DNA from: Acidobacteriaceae bacterium
Lineage (GTDB): Bacteria > Acidobacteriota > Terriglobia > Terriglobales > Acidobacteriaceae
Direction: 5' to 3'
Assembly: GCA_003134855.1 (NCBI GenBank)
Contig: PLCS01000008.1
Span: 496,001 to 560,000 of the forward strand
DNA: 64,000 nt
Positions 15,415-23,976 of this stretch are shown here, in pieces. The position numbers were made by a program, and so were the translations under genes. Position 1 is the stretch's first letter. Each line of letters starts with the position of its first letter. Under the pieces are notes generated by a model. It had not been told where the DNA came from, ran no database searches, and saw nothing but the letters and a program-made list of their open reading frames with translations.

Positions 15415-17214
15415 CTATTTTTCGGAGGCCGCCGCTTTAACTCCAGCTTCCACCGCCGTCTTCATCACGCCGCAGTTGGAGAAGAAGCGGATGAGGCTGG
15501 CGGTGAGCGGTTCGCCGATCTCAGAATCGAGAGCTGGGACGGCCGACGGATTGGGTTCGTTGTCTCCCACCCTTTCCGCGGAAAGAAGCGGAAAGGATGG
15601 GGCACGGGGCTGGAATGGGCCGATCAGAATCGGCTGCGCGGCGCGGGCCATCTTCATCTCGCCGGTTCCTTGCGCATCGAGGATCAGGGCGGTGAGCTTG
15701 CGGGCCAGGTCGAGCGGGAAGCTCTCGGCGACGAAGACCAGCTTGCCGCGCGTGGTGATGACCACCGGGCCTTCGCTGGTGGAGTAGACCTGCTCTCCGG
15801 GCAATGTTGCTGGAGCGGAGTTCGTCGCATCAGAAGATTCATCCGGCGGCGATGCTGGAGGCGGGAAGACTTTGAATCCGGAAGAGTGGCTGGGTTGGGC
15901 TGCGCTCTGGGAGCCCGATTCGAGCTGGACGCTGGAGTATTTGCGACCCAGCTCATCCGCGTAAAGCTCGGCGAAGGCTTGCGCGGAGGCGGCGTTCCTC
16001 CACGCCGAAAGATAAAAGATGGCGATGGAATCTGTCTTGGCCTTGTCGGCGGGAGTTTTGGCGCTGAGCCGCTGGCCGGCCCAGTAGAGGCCGCCGTCCC
16101 AGGCTGGGGTCAGATCGCGGGCGGCCTGCTCGCCGCCGAAGAGCTCGGCGAGAATGCGCACGTCTAGCTGGCCCATCTGGCCGATGTCGTAAGGCTTGTA
16201 AAGCGAATCCACCAGCGGATGAATGTTGGGCAGCAAGGGCACGGCCGGCATGTGCCGCTTTTCGTACTCGCGCGGATTGAGGATCTCCCAGCTCGAAGTG
16301 GGCGGGTGATCCAGGGTTCCGGTAAAGGCCGCCGTCTGGCCCTGGTCCATCCACACATCCTGCTCGAAGCTGAGACCATCGCGATAAGGGAAGAGCAGCG
16401 ACTCGGAGAGCAGCAGCGGGGCGCGCGTCAGCATGGGCGAGTTCTGCGAGGCCGACATCTGCTGATTGATGTAGTCCATCACCTCCGGGTCTTTCACCAG
16501 GCTCTTACCCATCGGCTTGAGGATGTAGTCCATCATCACGGCGGTAGCCTGGCCCTCGACGACGGCCTGGCGGGCCGTGTCCATCTCGTCTTTGGCCAGG
16601 TGGTCGGTATCGCCGGGGGAGTTGAGTGAAACTTCATCGGGGGTCTGGTCACTCCACTTTTCCAGGTCGGTGTGCTGGTCCTGCAGTGCGTGGGTCAGCT
16701 CGTGGGCCAGCACCGGTTTCTGCTCATCAATGCCAACCCAGTCGAGCATGTAGACGGTCTTGGTCTTGAAGTCGTAGTAGGCCTCGATCTGCTCTTTGAG
16801 GAGCTGCAGAAGGAAGGGCTTGAGGGCGAAATCGCGGTCCAGCAGGCCGAACTTCTTGAGTACGATTTCGCTTTGCTGCATGCGCCGGGCGCTCTCGTCT
16901 TCGTCAAACTTCTCTTTCAGATAGCTTTCGACGATGGCGCGGGAGGTGATCTGGCGCTTGACCTGATTCTTGATGGGCAGGCCGGTCTCGTTGGAGGAGA
17001 ATTTGATCAGCTCATCGACGAGCGAGAAGAGCTGGCTCGCCTGCTCGGGAGTGATCTTACCGGTCGCCTGCGGTGGGGCCAACTGCGCCTGCGGCGCGGG
17101 CACCTGCGCCTGCGGCGCGGCTGCGGAGGGCGGCTGCTGGGCCGCGGCCAGAGTTGCAAGAGATAACGCCGCCGCCAGAGCCCATCCGCGAAACCATCCG
17201 TACTGCTTGCTCAT
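15415..17214 (-). CDS. Secreted protein with an HExxH metallopeptidase-like motif
   Basis: 599 residues: signal peptide (cleavage near LAAA), a Pro/Gln/Ala-rich linker to about residue 50, a helical region, then VLAHELTHALQDQH with His171, Glu172 and His175 in HELTH. This is the zinc-binding motif of many metallopeptidases; the third ligand is not obvious. A long uncharacterised C-terminal part follows. Near residues 535-560 the reading frame passes through a palindromic repeat (15564-15610). A truncated copy of the last 44 codons lies at 14613-14744. Family and substrate are not recognised; a role in envelope or extracellular proteolysis is inferred from motif and signal peptide. It is divergent from ygfZ. 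Confidence 0.85.
   Translation of the reverse strand: MSKQYGWFRGWALAAALSLATLAAAQQPPSAAAPQAQVPAPQAQLAPPQATGKITPEQASQLFSLVDELIKFSSNETGLPIKNQVKRQITSRAIVESYLKEKFDEDESARRMQQSEIVLKKFGLLDRDFALKPFLLQLLKEQIEAYYDFKTKTVYMLDWVGIDEQKPVLAHELTHALQDQHTDLEKWSDQTPDEVSLNSPGDTDHLAKDEMDTARQAVVEGQATAVMMDYILKPMGKSLVKDPEVMDYINQQMSASQNSPMLTRAPLLLSESLLFPYRDGLSFEQDVWMDQGQTAAFTGTLDHPPTSSWEILNPREYEKRHMPAVPLLPNIHPLVDSLYKPYDIGQMGQLDVRILAELFGGEQAARDLTPAWDGGLYWAGQRLSAKTPADKAKTDSIAIFYLSAWRNAASAQAFAELYADELGRKYSSVQLESGSQSAAQPSHSSGFKVFPPPASPPDESSDATNSAPATLPGEQVYSTSEGPVVITTRGKLVFVAESFPLDLARKLTALILDAQGTGEMKMARAAQPILIGPFQPRAPSFPLLSAERVGDNEPNPSAVPALDSEIGEPLTASLIRFFSNCGVMKTAVEAGVKAAASEK
15564..15610. repeat. Palindromic repeat family A, copy 1, inside the HExxH gene
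   Basis: The core CCCACCCTTTCCGC and its partner GCGGAAAGGATGGGGC form a stem with one mismatch. The same element occurs at 57727 and 62436. Here it is translated in frame on the minus strand as roughly FPLLSAERVGD. Confidence 0.8.
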
Positions 17215-17312
17215 CGATTCTCCCTATCTTCTTCCAAGGCTATAATCAGGATGCGGCCTGGCGCGAATAAACCGCTGAAAAACCGCGCCCGATCCGGAAA
17301 AAACGATCCCCT

Positions 17313-18602
17313 ATGACTGAAACGGCCATTCCCCCCGCCCTCAAGGCCACTGAGCCCATCGCGACCCCGCTTGCCACGCTGCTGGCCCAAGCCGCCGCGC
17401 CGCCGCAGCTTCAAGCCTATCGCGGCGCGCTGACTCCTCTGAGGTTGGACGCGGAAGAGAAGGAAATAGCGGCGCTGCTCTCCGGAGTTGCGGTTCACGA
17501 CCTTGGCTGGCTGCGGCGCGTGGCGGTGCGCGGTGAAGACCGCTTCCGCTGGTTGAGCGGCATGGTCACCAACACGGTGAACGATTTGTCTGCGAACGCC
17601 GGTGCATGGAATCTGGTGCTCAATGCGCAGGGGCGCATCCAGGGCGACCTGCACGTCTGGCGCGAGGGCGACGAACTCACTATAGTCATTGCCGCCGATC
17701 AGTACGAAAAACTGCTGGCTCACCTGGAGCGCTTCATCATCATGGACGATGTGGAACTTGCGCCGCTGAGTCTGAACTCATATCAGGACGCGAATGGCGA
17801 GTTGAGCGGCGAGACGGCGTTGGGGCTTGCCGGTCCGTTGGCCGCCGATTTGCTGGCGCGGCTGGGCCTGCCCGCGCCGCAGGAGCCGCTGACCAGCGCC
17901 CGCGCAGCCTGGAATGGCCAGCAAATCCGCGTCGTCCGGGCCTACGGCATGCTCGCGCCGCACTACGAACTGTGGGTGCGCGCGGCCCAGATTCCCGCGC
18001 TATGGCAGGCGCTGGTTGAGGCGGGCGCTCGCCCCGTGGGAGCAGCCTCGCTGGAGGCCTTTCGCATCGCCGAGGGGATTCCCGCCTACGGCATCGACAT
18101 GGCCGAGCGCGACCTGCCCCAGGAGGCCGTGCCGCAGGTGGCGACTTTTCCAGAGGCGATGAAATCTATGCGAGCGAATAGCGAGCAGTTTGCCCCACCG
18201 CAGACGGAGATTATTTCAGGAACGACGAAATCTATGCGAGCGAATCGCGAGCAGTCTGCCCCACCGCAGGTGGCGCTCAGCTTTAACAAGGGCTGCTACC
18301 TGGGCCAGGAGATCGTGGAGCGCATCCACTCGCGCGGCAGCGTTCACCGGCATCTGCGTTCGCTGGAGCTGTTTGGAGCAGTACCCGCCGCCGGCGCTGC
18401 GCTAACATTGGAGGGCGGAGCGGTTGCCGGCCAGATCACCAGCGCGGCGGAGCTGCCGTTGCACACCGGCAGCCGCGTCTTCGCCCTGGGCATGATGCGC
18501 GCCGAAGCCGAGGCGCGCAATAAACCCTTCACTTACGCGACCGGAACGGCCACAGGCACGGCCCGCATTCTGGCCGCGCCGCCGATTCTGGAAGCGAGTT
18601 AA
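17313..18602 (+). CDS. ygfZ: Folate-binding protein YgfZ (GcvT-like, Fe-S cluster maintenance)
   Basis: 429 residues. The GcvT fold is visible from VRGEDRFRWLSGMVTNTV to the C-terminus, with the YgfZ signature KGCYLGQEIVERIHSRG (the conserved K-G-C-Y-x-G-Q-E). YgfZ uses tetrahydrofolate and supports assembly or repair of certain Fe-S enzymes, including MiaB-type methylthiotransferases such as the MtaB encoded at 46 kb. The protein is longer than the E. coli form. Extra length comes from an N-terminal extension and from a segment before the signature holding two 43-nt direct repeats (18161-18203 and 18227-18269), each translated as KSMRAN-x-EQ-x-APPQ. TATAAT at 17241 may be its -10 box. Confidence 0.93.
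   Translation: MTETAIPPALKATEPIATPLATLLAQAAAPPQLQAYRGALTPLRLDAEEKEIAALLSGVAVHDLGWLRRVAVRGEDRFRWLSGMVTNTVNDLSANAGAWNLVLNAQGRIQGDLHVWREGDELTIVIAADQYEKLLAHLERFIIMDDVELAPLSLNSYQDANGELSGETALGLAGPLAADLLARLGLPAPQEPLTSARAAWNGQQIRVVRAYGMLAPHYELWVRAAQIPALWQALVEAGARPVGAASLEAFRIAEGIPAYGIDMAERDLPQEAVPQVATFPEAMKSMRANSEQFAPPQTEIISGTTKSMRANREQSAPPQVALSFNKGCYLGQEIVERIHSRGSVHRHLRSLELFGAVPAAGAALTLEGGAVAGQITSAAELPLHTGSRVFALGMMRAEAEARNKPFTYATGTATGTARILAAPPILEAS
18161..18269 (+). repeat. 43-bp direct repeat pair inside ygfZ
   Basis: Copies at 18161-18203 and 18227-18269 begin GAAATCTATGCGAGCGAAT and differ at two positions; they are separated by 23 bp. Their frame is kept, adding about 40 residues to YgfZ. A 19-bp part of the right edge (CTGCCCCACCGCAGGTGGC) recurs inverted in pheT at about 54659-54677. 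Confidence 0.9.
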
Positions 18603-18645
18603 CGGAGTACATTCGTAAGAAAAACAGATAGGAAAGCAGAAAACC

Positions 18646-19248
18646 ATGAGCGATAAGCCGAAATTTGAAGTCATTGATCGCCGCAAGATGAAGGCGGAAG
18701 AAGAGCAGGAGAACCAGCAGCCGTCCGCATCTCCGGTGGAAGCAGCATCGGTTGAAGCGGCATCGGCGCCGCCTGAGAAGGGCGGAGGCCCGCGGCTGGT
18801 GGTCAACGAGCCAAAGCCCGAAGCGGCGGCGGAAGGCGAGTTGCCTCCCGCGCCCACTGCCAAGGAGAGCCGCGAACAGAAGACGGCCTATGACGCCTCG
18901 GCGCAGCGGCTGGAAGAAATGGTGCGGGCGCAGAACCCCGCCGTGGGCCCTCAGCCGCCGGTCAGCTTCGAGCATCTCGTCCAGCAGTTTTACGTCTCCG
19001 CGATGATCCAGATGGGCGCGGGAACGCAAGATGGCCAGCGTCCCAGGGTGGACATTCTGGGCGCACGGACAACCATTGATTTGCTGGGCGTGCTGGCGGA
19101 GAAGACTCGCGGCAACCTGACCGAGGCCGAGAACAACACCCTGGAGACGGTACTCTTTGAAGTGCGGATGGCCTTCCTGGAGCTGACCAGCATGATCAGC
19201 TTGCAGGCCATGCAACCGCCGCAGCCTCCTCCGCCCGGCAAACGCTAA
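18646..19248 (+). CDS. DUF1844 domain protein
   Basis: 200 residues. The first 110 are charged, rich in Glu, Pro and Ala, and likely disordered. The DUF1844 domain follows (FEHLVQQFYVSAMIQMGAG, RVDILGARTTIDLLGVLAEK, TRGNLTEAENNTLETVLFEV, RMAFLELTSMI). The function of this small helical domain is unknown; it is common in Acidobacteriota and related groups. The ATG has GGAAAG 9 nt upstream. It is the second gene of an apparent ygfZ-DUF1844-hydrolase-ribF run on one strand. Confidence 0.9.
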   Translation: MSDKPKFEVIDRRKMKAEEEQENQQPSASPVEAASVEAASAPPEKGGGPRLVVNEPKPEAAAEGELPPAPTAKESREQKTAYDASAQRLEEMVRAQNPAVGPQPPVSFEHLVQQFYVSAMIQMGAGTQDGQRPRVDILGARTTIDLLGVLAEKTRGNLTEAENNTLETVLFEVRMAFLELTSMISLQAMQPPQPPPPGKR

Positions 19249-19252
19249 ACCA

Positions 19253-19273
19253 GGGACTAGGGACTAGGAACTA
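19253..19273 (+). repeat. Heptanucleotide tandem repeat (GGGACTA)3
   Basis: Three 7-mers GGGACTA, GGGACTA and GGAACTA lie directly in front of the PhnP-like gene. They provide the AGGAAC that may act as its Shine-Dalgarno sequence. Confidence 0.7.
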
Positions 19274-19276
19274 CCG

Positions 19277-20092
19277 TTGCCTATGGACGGTCTGCTCACA
19301 TTTCTCGGCACGGGAACCTCGATGGGGGTTCCGACGCTGGGCTGCGGCTGCGCTGTCTGCACCTCGGCCGACCCGCGTGACCGGCGGCTGCGCCCCTCGG
19401 TGCTCTTGCGCTGGCGCGAGCAGGCGAGCGGGCGCGAGTGTGTCGTGGTCATCGACACCGGCCCGGACTTCCGCGAGCAGGCGCTGCGCAATGGCCTCAC
19501 CCGCGTCGATGCGGTCTTTTACACCCACTCCCACGCCGACCACATCCTGGGCATGGACGACCTGCGCCCGCTCAGCTTCACCGTCTTTCGCGAGGGCGCG
19601 CCCATTCCGCTCTACGCCACGCCGGAGACCACCGTGGTACTAAAGCACATCTTTGATTACACCTTTTCGCCGCTCGCCACTTATCCCACCCGCGCCCGTG
19701 TCCAACTGCGGCCACTGGCCGAGCGGACTCCGGTTTACGGCGTCGACTTCCAGCGCGTGCCGCTGCTGCATGGCGAGATGGAGATTGCCGGCTTTCGCTT
19801 TGGTCGCGCCGCCTATATGACCGACGTGAGCGCCATCCCCGAATCGAGCTTCGTGCTTCTGCAAGGGCTGGACCATCTGATCCTCTCCGCGCTGCGCCAC
19901 AAGCCCCATCCCAGCCACGCCACCGTGGAGCAGGCGGTCAGCTGGGCCAGGCGCATCGGCGCGCGCCACACCTGGCTCACCCACATTGCTCACGAACTGG
20001 GCCACGAACAGACCAACCACTCGCTGCCCGACGGCATTCGGCTGGCATACGACGGCCTCAGCCTACCCGTGAATCTGGGGACTGTGTATTGA
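19277..20092 (+). CDS. MBL-fold metal-dependent hydrolase, PhnP-like
   Basis: 271 residues (269 if translation begins at ATG 19283). N-terminal LTFLGTGTSMGVPTLGC with Cys residues in GCGCAVC, and the metallo-beta-lactamase motif THSHADHILGMDDLRPL with the His-x-His-x-Asp-His zinc or manganese ligands, place it with PhnP-type cyclic phosphodiesterases. The GCGCAVC cluster resembles the PhnP structural zinc site. No phosphonate genes are nearby, so the substrate is probably another cyclic phosphate or nucleotide. TTG 19277 is 6 nt and ATG 19283 is 12 nt after AGGAA, which leaves the start ambiguous. Its stop overlaps the ribF start by one base. Confidence 0.88.
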   Translation: MPMDGLLTFLGTGTSMGVPTLGCGCAVCTSADPRDRRLRPSVLLRWREQASGRECVVVIDTGPDFREQALRNGLTRVDAVFYTHSHADHILGMDDLRPLSFTVFREGAPIPLYATPETTVVLKHIFDYTFSPLATYPTRARVQLRPLAERTPVYGVDFQRVPLLHGEMEIAGFRFGRAAYMTDVSAIPESSFVLLQGLDHLILSALRHKPHPSHATVEQAVSWARRIGARHTWLTHIAHELGHEQTNHSLPDGIRLAYDGLSLPVNLGTVY

Positions 20093-21102
20093 TGACCGAG
20101 GGCCATGTGATTTCTGTCTTTCATTCTGTTGCGGAGATTCCGGCGGGCTTTGGCCCCAGCGTCGCATCCATCGGCAACTTCGACGGTGTGCATCTGGGCC
20201 ACCAGCAGATTCTATCGGCGGTGGTGCGCGAAGCCCGTGAACAGGTCGCGCGGGAGCAGGGCGCGCGGGCCGTGGCCATCACCTTCGACCCACACCCGGA
20301 GCAGATTCTGCGCCCGGCCCAGGCGCCGCGGCTGCTTACGCCGACTGATGAGCGCCTGCGCCTCTTGGCCCTCACCGGCATTGACGCGGTGGTGGTGCTG
20401 CCCTTTGATGAGGCGCTGGCTTCGCTCGCGGCACGGGAGTTTGTGCGCGGCATCCTGGTGGACGCTCTGGGCCTTCGCAGCCTCCATGAGGGTGGCAACT
20501 TCCGCTTCGGCCATCACGCCGAGGCCGGCGTGGCTGACCTGAAGCAACTTGGCGCTGAGTTCGGCTTTGCCGTCCACGTGCATCCTCCGGTACAGGCGCA
20601 CGGACTGGAGGTTTCCAGCTCGGCGATCCGGGATTTTGTGGCTGCCGGCTACATGACCCGCGCGCGCTGGATGCTGGGACGACCCTTCGAGGTGCGCTCC
20701 ACGCAGGCGCGCGGGCGCGGCATCGGCACACGGCTGCTGGTGCCCACGGTGAATCTGGCGGCTTACGACGGCCTGCTTCCCGCCTTCGGGGTCTACGTCA
20801 CGCGGCTCACGCTGGGCGGGCGCAGCTTTCAGGCTGTCACCAACGTGGGCAACCGGCCCACCTTCGGCGCAGCCTCCTTTGCCGTCGAGTCGCACATTCT
20901 GGACTTCGAGCCCGTTGAACTGGACGATCAAACGCCGATTGACCTGGAGTTCCTGCTGCGCCTGCGCGGCGAAATCAAGTGGCCAACGCCGGAGGCGCTC
21001 AAGTCGCAGATCTTCAAGGATGTGGCCAAGGCAAAGCGCTACTTCCGGCTGGCCGAAACTGCCGCTAACTCGCTAAATTGCGACCCCGCGAAGCGGGGCT
21101 AA
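20092..21102 (+). CDS. ribF: Bifunctional riboflavin kinase/FAD synthetase RibF
   Basis: 336 residues. The FAD synthetase domain carries SIGNFDGVHLGHQQIL near the N-terminus. FRFGHHAEAGVADL and SSSAIRDFVAAG follow, and the riboflavin kinase domain starts at GRGIGTRLLVPTVNLA (GGRSFQAVTNVGNRPTF, ESHILDFE). The enzyme turns riboflavin into FMN and FAD. ATG 20092 overlaps the TGA of the hydrolase gene (TGATG), so translation is coupled. The last residues (AANSLNCDPAKRG) are encoded by GCTAACTC motifs and a GC hairpin, so the natural C-terminus appears extended by repeat sequence. Confidence 0.96.
   Translation: MTEGHVISVFHSVAEIPAGFGPSVASIGNFDGVHLGHQQILSAVVREAREQVAREQGARAVAITFDPHPEQILRPAQAPRLLTPTDERLRLLALTGIDAVVVLPFDEALASLAAREFVRGILVDALGLRSLHEGGNFRFGHHAEAGVADLKQLGAEFGFAVHVHPPVQAHGLEVSSSAIRDFVAAGYMTRARWMLGRPFEVRSTQARGRGIGTRLLVPTVNLAAYDGLLPAFGVYVTRLTLGGRSFQAVTNVGNRPTFGAASFAVESHILDFEPVELDDQTPIDLEFLLRLRGEIKWPTPEALKSQIFKDVAKAKRYFRLAETAANSLNCDPAKRG
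21084..21098. terminator. Hairpin at the end of ribF
   Basis: CCCCGC pairs with GCGGGG over a GAA loop, inside the last codons of ribF and flanked by GCTAACTCG on both sides. There is no T-run. It lies between convergent ribF and acnA. Confidence 0.5.
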
Positions 21103-21159
21103 CTCGCGAATTCATAACCTATTCCATCTTAACTTCTGACGAAAAGATAAAGAATCTGC

Positions 21160-23925
21160 TTACTTCGCCACTAACTGCCGTAGAACATACTGTAAAATTC
21201 CGCCGTGCTCGAAGTACTCGATCTCCTGCGGCGTGTCGATGCGGACTTTTGCGGCAAACTCCTTCACTTCACCACCGGCTGCCGTGGCTCTAACTCTGAA
21301 CGTATTGCCGTTGGCGAATTTGGCTACGAGCAAAGTTGTCAGGCCAGGAAAGTCGTAAATCTCTTCGCCGGTCAGGCCGAGCGACTCCGCATTCTGGCCC
21401 GCCTCAAATTGCAACGGCAGTATCCCCATTCCCACCAGATTCGAGCGATGAATGCGCTCAAAGCTCTCGGCGATCACGGCTCTAACTCCCAGTAACTTCG
21501 GTCCCTTGGCCGCCCAATCGCGCGAGCTGCCGGAGCCGTACTCTTTCCCTGCCAGGATGATCAGCGGCACGCCGCGCTCCGCGTACCGCACGCTGGCATC
21601 GAAGATCGACATAGGCTCGCCCTTGGGCAGCAAGCGCGTGACGCCGCCCTCGGTGCCCGGAGCCAGCTTGTTGCACAGCCGCACATTGGCGAAGGTGCCG
21701 CGAACCATGACTTCATGGTTGCCGCGCCGTGAGCCGTAGCTATTGAACTCCGCCGGCTTCACGCCATGCTCGGCAAGATACTTGCCTGCCGGCCCGCCAG
21801 CCTTGATGCTGCCGGCGGGCGAGATATGATCGGTAGTTACTGAGTCGCCCAGCACGGCCAGCACGCGCGCGCCCACAATCTCTGTAACCGGCGCGGGCGT
21901 CTTGGTAATTCCATCAAAGTAGGGAGCCTGTCGAATATAAGTCGAATCCGGCTCCCACTGATAGACCTCGCCGGTGGAAAACTTGAGTCCCTGCCAGGTG
22001 GCGTCGCCCAGGCTCACCGTGGCGTACTCGCTGCGGAAGCCCTCGCTGGAGACTCCCTTTTCAATCGCCTCGGCCACCTCGGCTTGCGTAGGCCAAATGT
22101 CTTTGAGATAGACCGGCTGGCCAGCCTCATCCCTGCCCAGCGAATCCGTCTCGAAGTTATGGCCAATGCTGCCTGCCAAAGCATAGGCCACCACCAGCGG
22201 CGGACTCATCAGATAGTTAGCCCGCACATCCACATTGACGCGCCCCTCGAAGTTACGGTTGCCGCTCAGCACGCTCACCGCAACCAATCCATGTTCGTCG
22301 ATGCTCTTTGAAACATCAGCAGGCAGCGGCCCGGAGTTACCTATGCAAGTTGTGCATCCGTAACCCACCACATTGAAGCGCAGCTTTTCAAGATAAGTTA
22401 GCAAGCCGGCCTTAGCGTAGTAATCCGTAACCACCCTCGATCCCGGCGCCAGCGAAGTCTTCACCCACGGCGGCACAGTAAGGCCTTTTTCGACAGCCTT
22501 TTTAGCCAGAATCCCCGCCGCCATCATCACCGAAGGGTTCGAGGTGTTAGTGCAACTCGTGATGGCTGCAATCACCACCGAGCCATGATCAAGATACAAA
22601 TCCGGATCGACGCCAAAGCGGCCTTGTACAGTTGTGGCTGGATGGGATCCGGTAACTCCCGTGTCGATCACTCCGCCACGCTCCCAGTTAGCCGCCGTGC
22701 GCGTGCCCAGCGGCTTGGCGGTAGGCGATAGTAGCGCGGGGAGTTGCCCGGCAAAGCTGGCCGCCGCATCCTTCAGCAGCACGCGGTCCTGCGGACGCTT
22801 GGGACCGGCGACGCTGGGTTCGACCGTCGCCAGGTCCAGCTCCAAAGTTTGCGTATATTCAGCCTCCGGCGAGTCAGCCGTGTGGAATAATCCCTGTTCC
22901 TTGTAATAATCCTCGACCAGGGCAATCTGCTCCTCGCTGCGTCCCGTCAGCCGCAGATAGCGCAGCGTCTCGGCGTCCACCGGGAAGATGCCGCAAGTGG
23001 CGCCGTACTCGGGAGCCATGTTACTGATCGTCGCGCGGTCTGCCAGCGGCAGCGCAGCCACACCGGGGCCAAAGAACTCCACAAACTTGCCCACCACGCC
23101 CAGTTTGCGCAGTGCCTGAGTTACTGTCAGCACTAAGTCGGTCGCCGTAGCGCCCTCGCGCAGTTTGCCCGTGAGGCGGAAGCCCACTACCTGCGGCACC
23201 AGCATCGAGATAGCCTGCCCCAGCATCGCTGCCTCGGCTTCGATGCCGCCCACGCCCCAGCCAAGAACGCCCAGGCCGTTGATCATCGTGGTGTGCGAGT
23301 CAGTGCCCACCAGCGTATCAGGATAGGCTACTAACTCACCGCCTAACTCCGCCGTGAAGACCACGCGCGCCAGGTACTCCAGATTCACCTGGTGGCAGAT
23401 GCCCATCCCCGGCGGCACGGCGCTGAAGTTATGGAAGGCCGTTTGCCCCCACTTTAGAAATGCGTAGCGCTCGCGGTTGCGTTCAAACTCCAGTAGCGCG
23501 TTGGCGTCGTAAGCGCCCGCGCTCCCATACTCGTCTACCTGCACCGAATGGTCAATAACTAACTCGGCGGGAACCAAAGGATTCACACGCTCCGGATCTC
23601 CGCCCAGCGTCCGGATGGCGTCGCGCATCGCGGCCAGATCGACCACCGCTGGTACGCCGGTAAAATCCTGCATCAGCACCCGCGCCGGCATATAGGCGAT
23701 CTCACGGCTCGGCTCGGCCTTGGCCTCCCAGTTAGCCAGAAACTCAATCTCCGTAGCCGTCACGTTGACGCCATCCTCGCGGCGCAGCAGGTTCTCCAGC
23801 AGTATCTTCAGGCTGAAGGGCAGCCGGTTCAGGTTGAAGCCGCGCGCCTCTAAAGCCGGCAAGCGGTAAATCGTATAACTGCGGTTGCCGGATACAAGTG
23901 TTGCCTTGCTGTCAAAACTATTCAT
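21160..23925 (-). CDS. acnA: Aconitate hydratase A
   Basis: 921 residues, the usual length for AcnA. It interconverts citrate and isocitrate in the TCA cycle. The three 4Fe-4S ligands are in [15 protein letters not shown] and [13 protein letters not shown]. Substrate-binding sequences [19 protein letters not shown] and [13 protein letters not shown] are intact. The swivel domain is C-terminal. The start at 23925 has AAAGG about 10 nt upstream. It follows cimA by 51 nt on the same strand. Words such as AGTTA/TAACT, including Leu TTA codons, are frequent in this gene and in cimA compared with neighbouring GC-rich genes. Confidence 0.97.
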   Translation of the reverse strand: MNSFDSKATLVSGNRSYTIYRLPALEARGFNLNRLPFSLKILLENLLRREDGVNVTATEIEFLANWEAKAEPSREIAYMPARVLMQDFTGVPAVVDLAAMRDAIRTLGGDPERVNPLVPAELVIDHSVQVDEYGSAGAYDANALLEFERNRERYAFLKWGQTAFHNFSAVPPGMGICHQVNLEYLARVVFTAELGGELVAYPDTLVGTDSHTTMINGLGVLGWGVGGIEAEAAMLGQAISMLVPQVVGFRLTGKLREGATATDLVLTVTQALRKLGVVGKFVEFFGPGVAALPLADRATISNMAPEYGATCGIFPVDAETLRYLRLTGRSEEQIALVEDYYKEQGLFHTADSPEAEYTQTLELDLATVEPSVAGPKRPQDRVLLKDAAASFAGQLPALLSPTAKPLGTRTAANWERGGVIDTGVTGSHPATTVQGRFGVDPDLYLDHGSVVIAAITSCTNTSNPSVMMAAGILAKKAVEKGLTVPPWVKTSLAPGSRVVTDYYAKAGLLTYLEKLRFNVVGYGCTTCIGNSGPLPADVSKSIDEHGLVAVSVLSGNRNFEGRVNVDVRANYLMSPPLVVAYALAGSIGHNFETDSLGRDEAGQPVYLKDIWPTQAEVAEAIEKGVSSEGFRSEYATVSLGDATWQGLKFSTGEVYQWEPDSTYIRQAPYFDGITKTPAPVTEIVGARVLAVLGDSVTTDHISPAGSIKAGGPAGKYLAEHGVKPAEFNSYGSRRGNHEVMVRGTFANVRLCNKLAPGTEGGVTRLLPKGEPMSIFDASVRYAERGVPLIILAGKEYGSGSSRDWAAKGPKLLGVRAVIAESFERIHRSNLVGMGILPLQFEAGQNAESLGLTGEEIYDFPGLTTLLVAKFANGNTFRVRATAAGGEVKEFAAKVRIDTPQEIEYFEHGGILQYVLRQLVAK

Positions 23926-23976
23926 CGGGGAAGGACCTTTCTTCCGCGCGCGGGCGGAAACAGTTTCAATTCCGAG

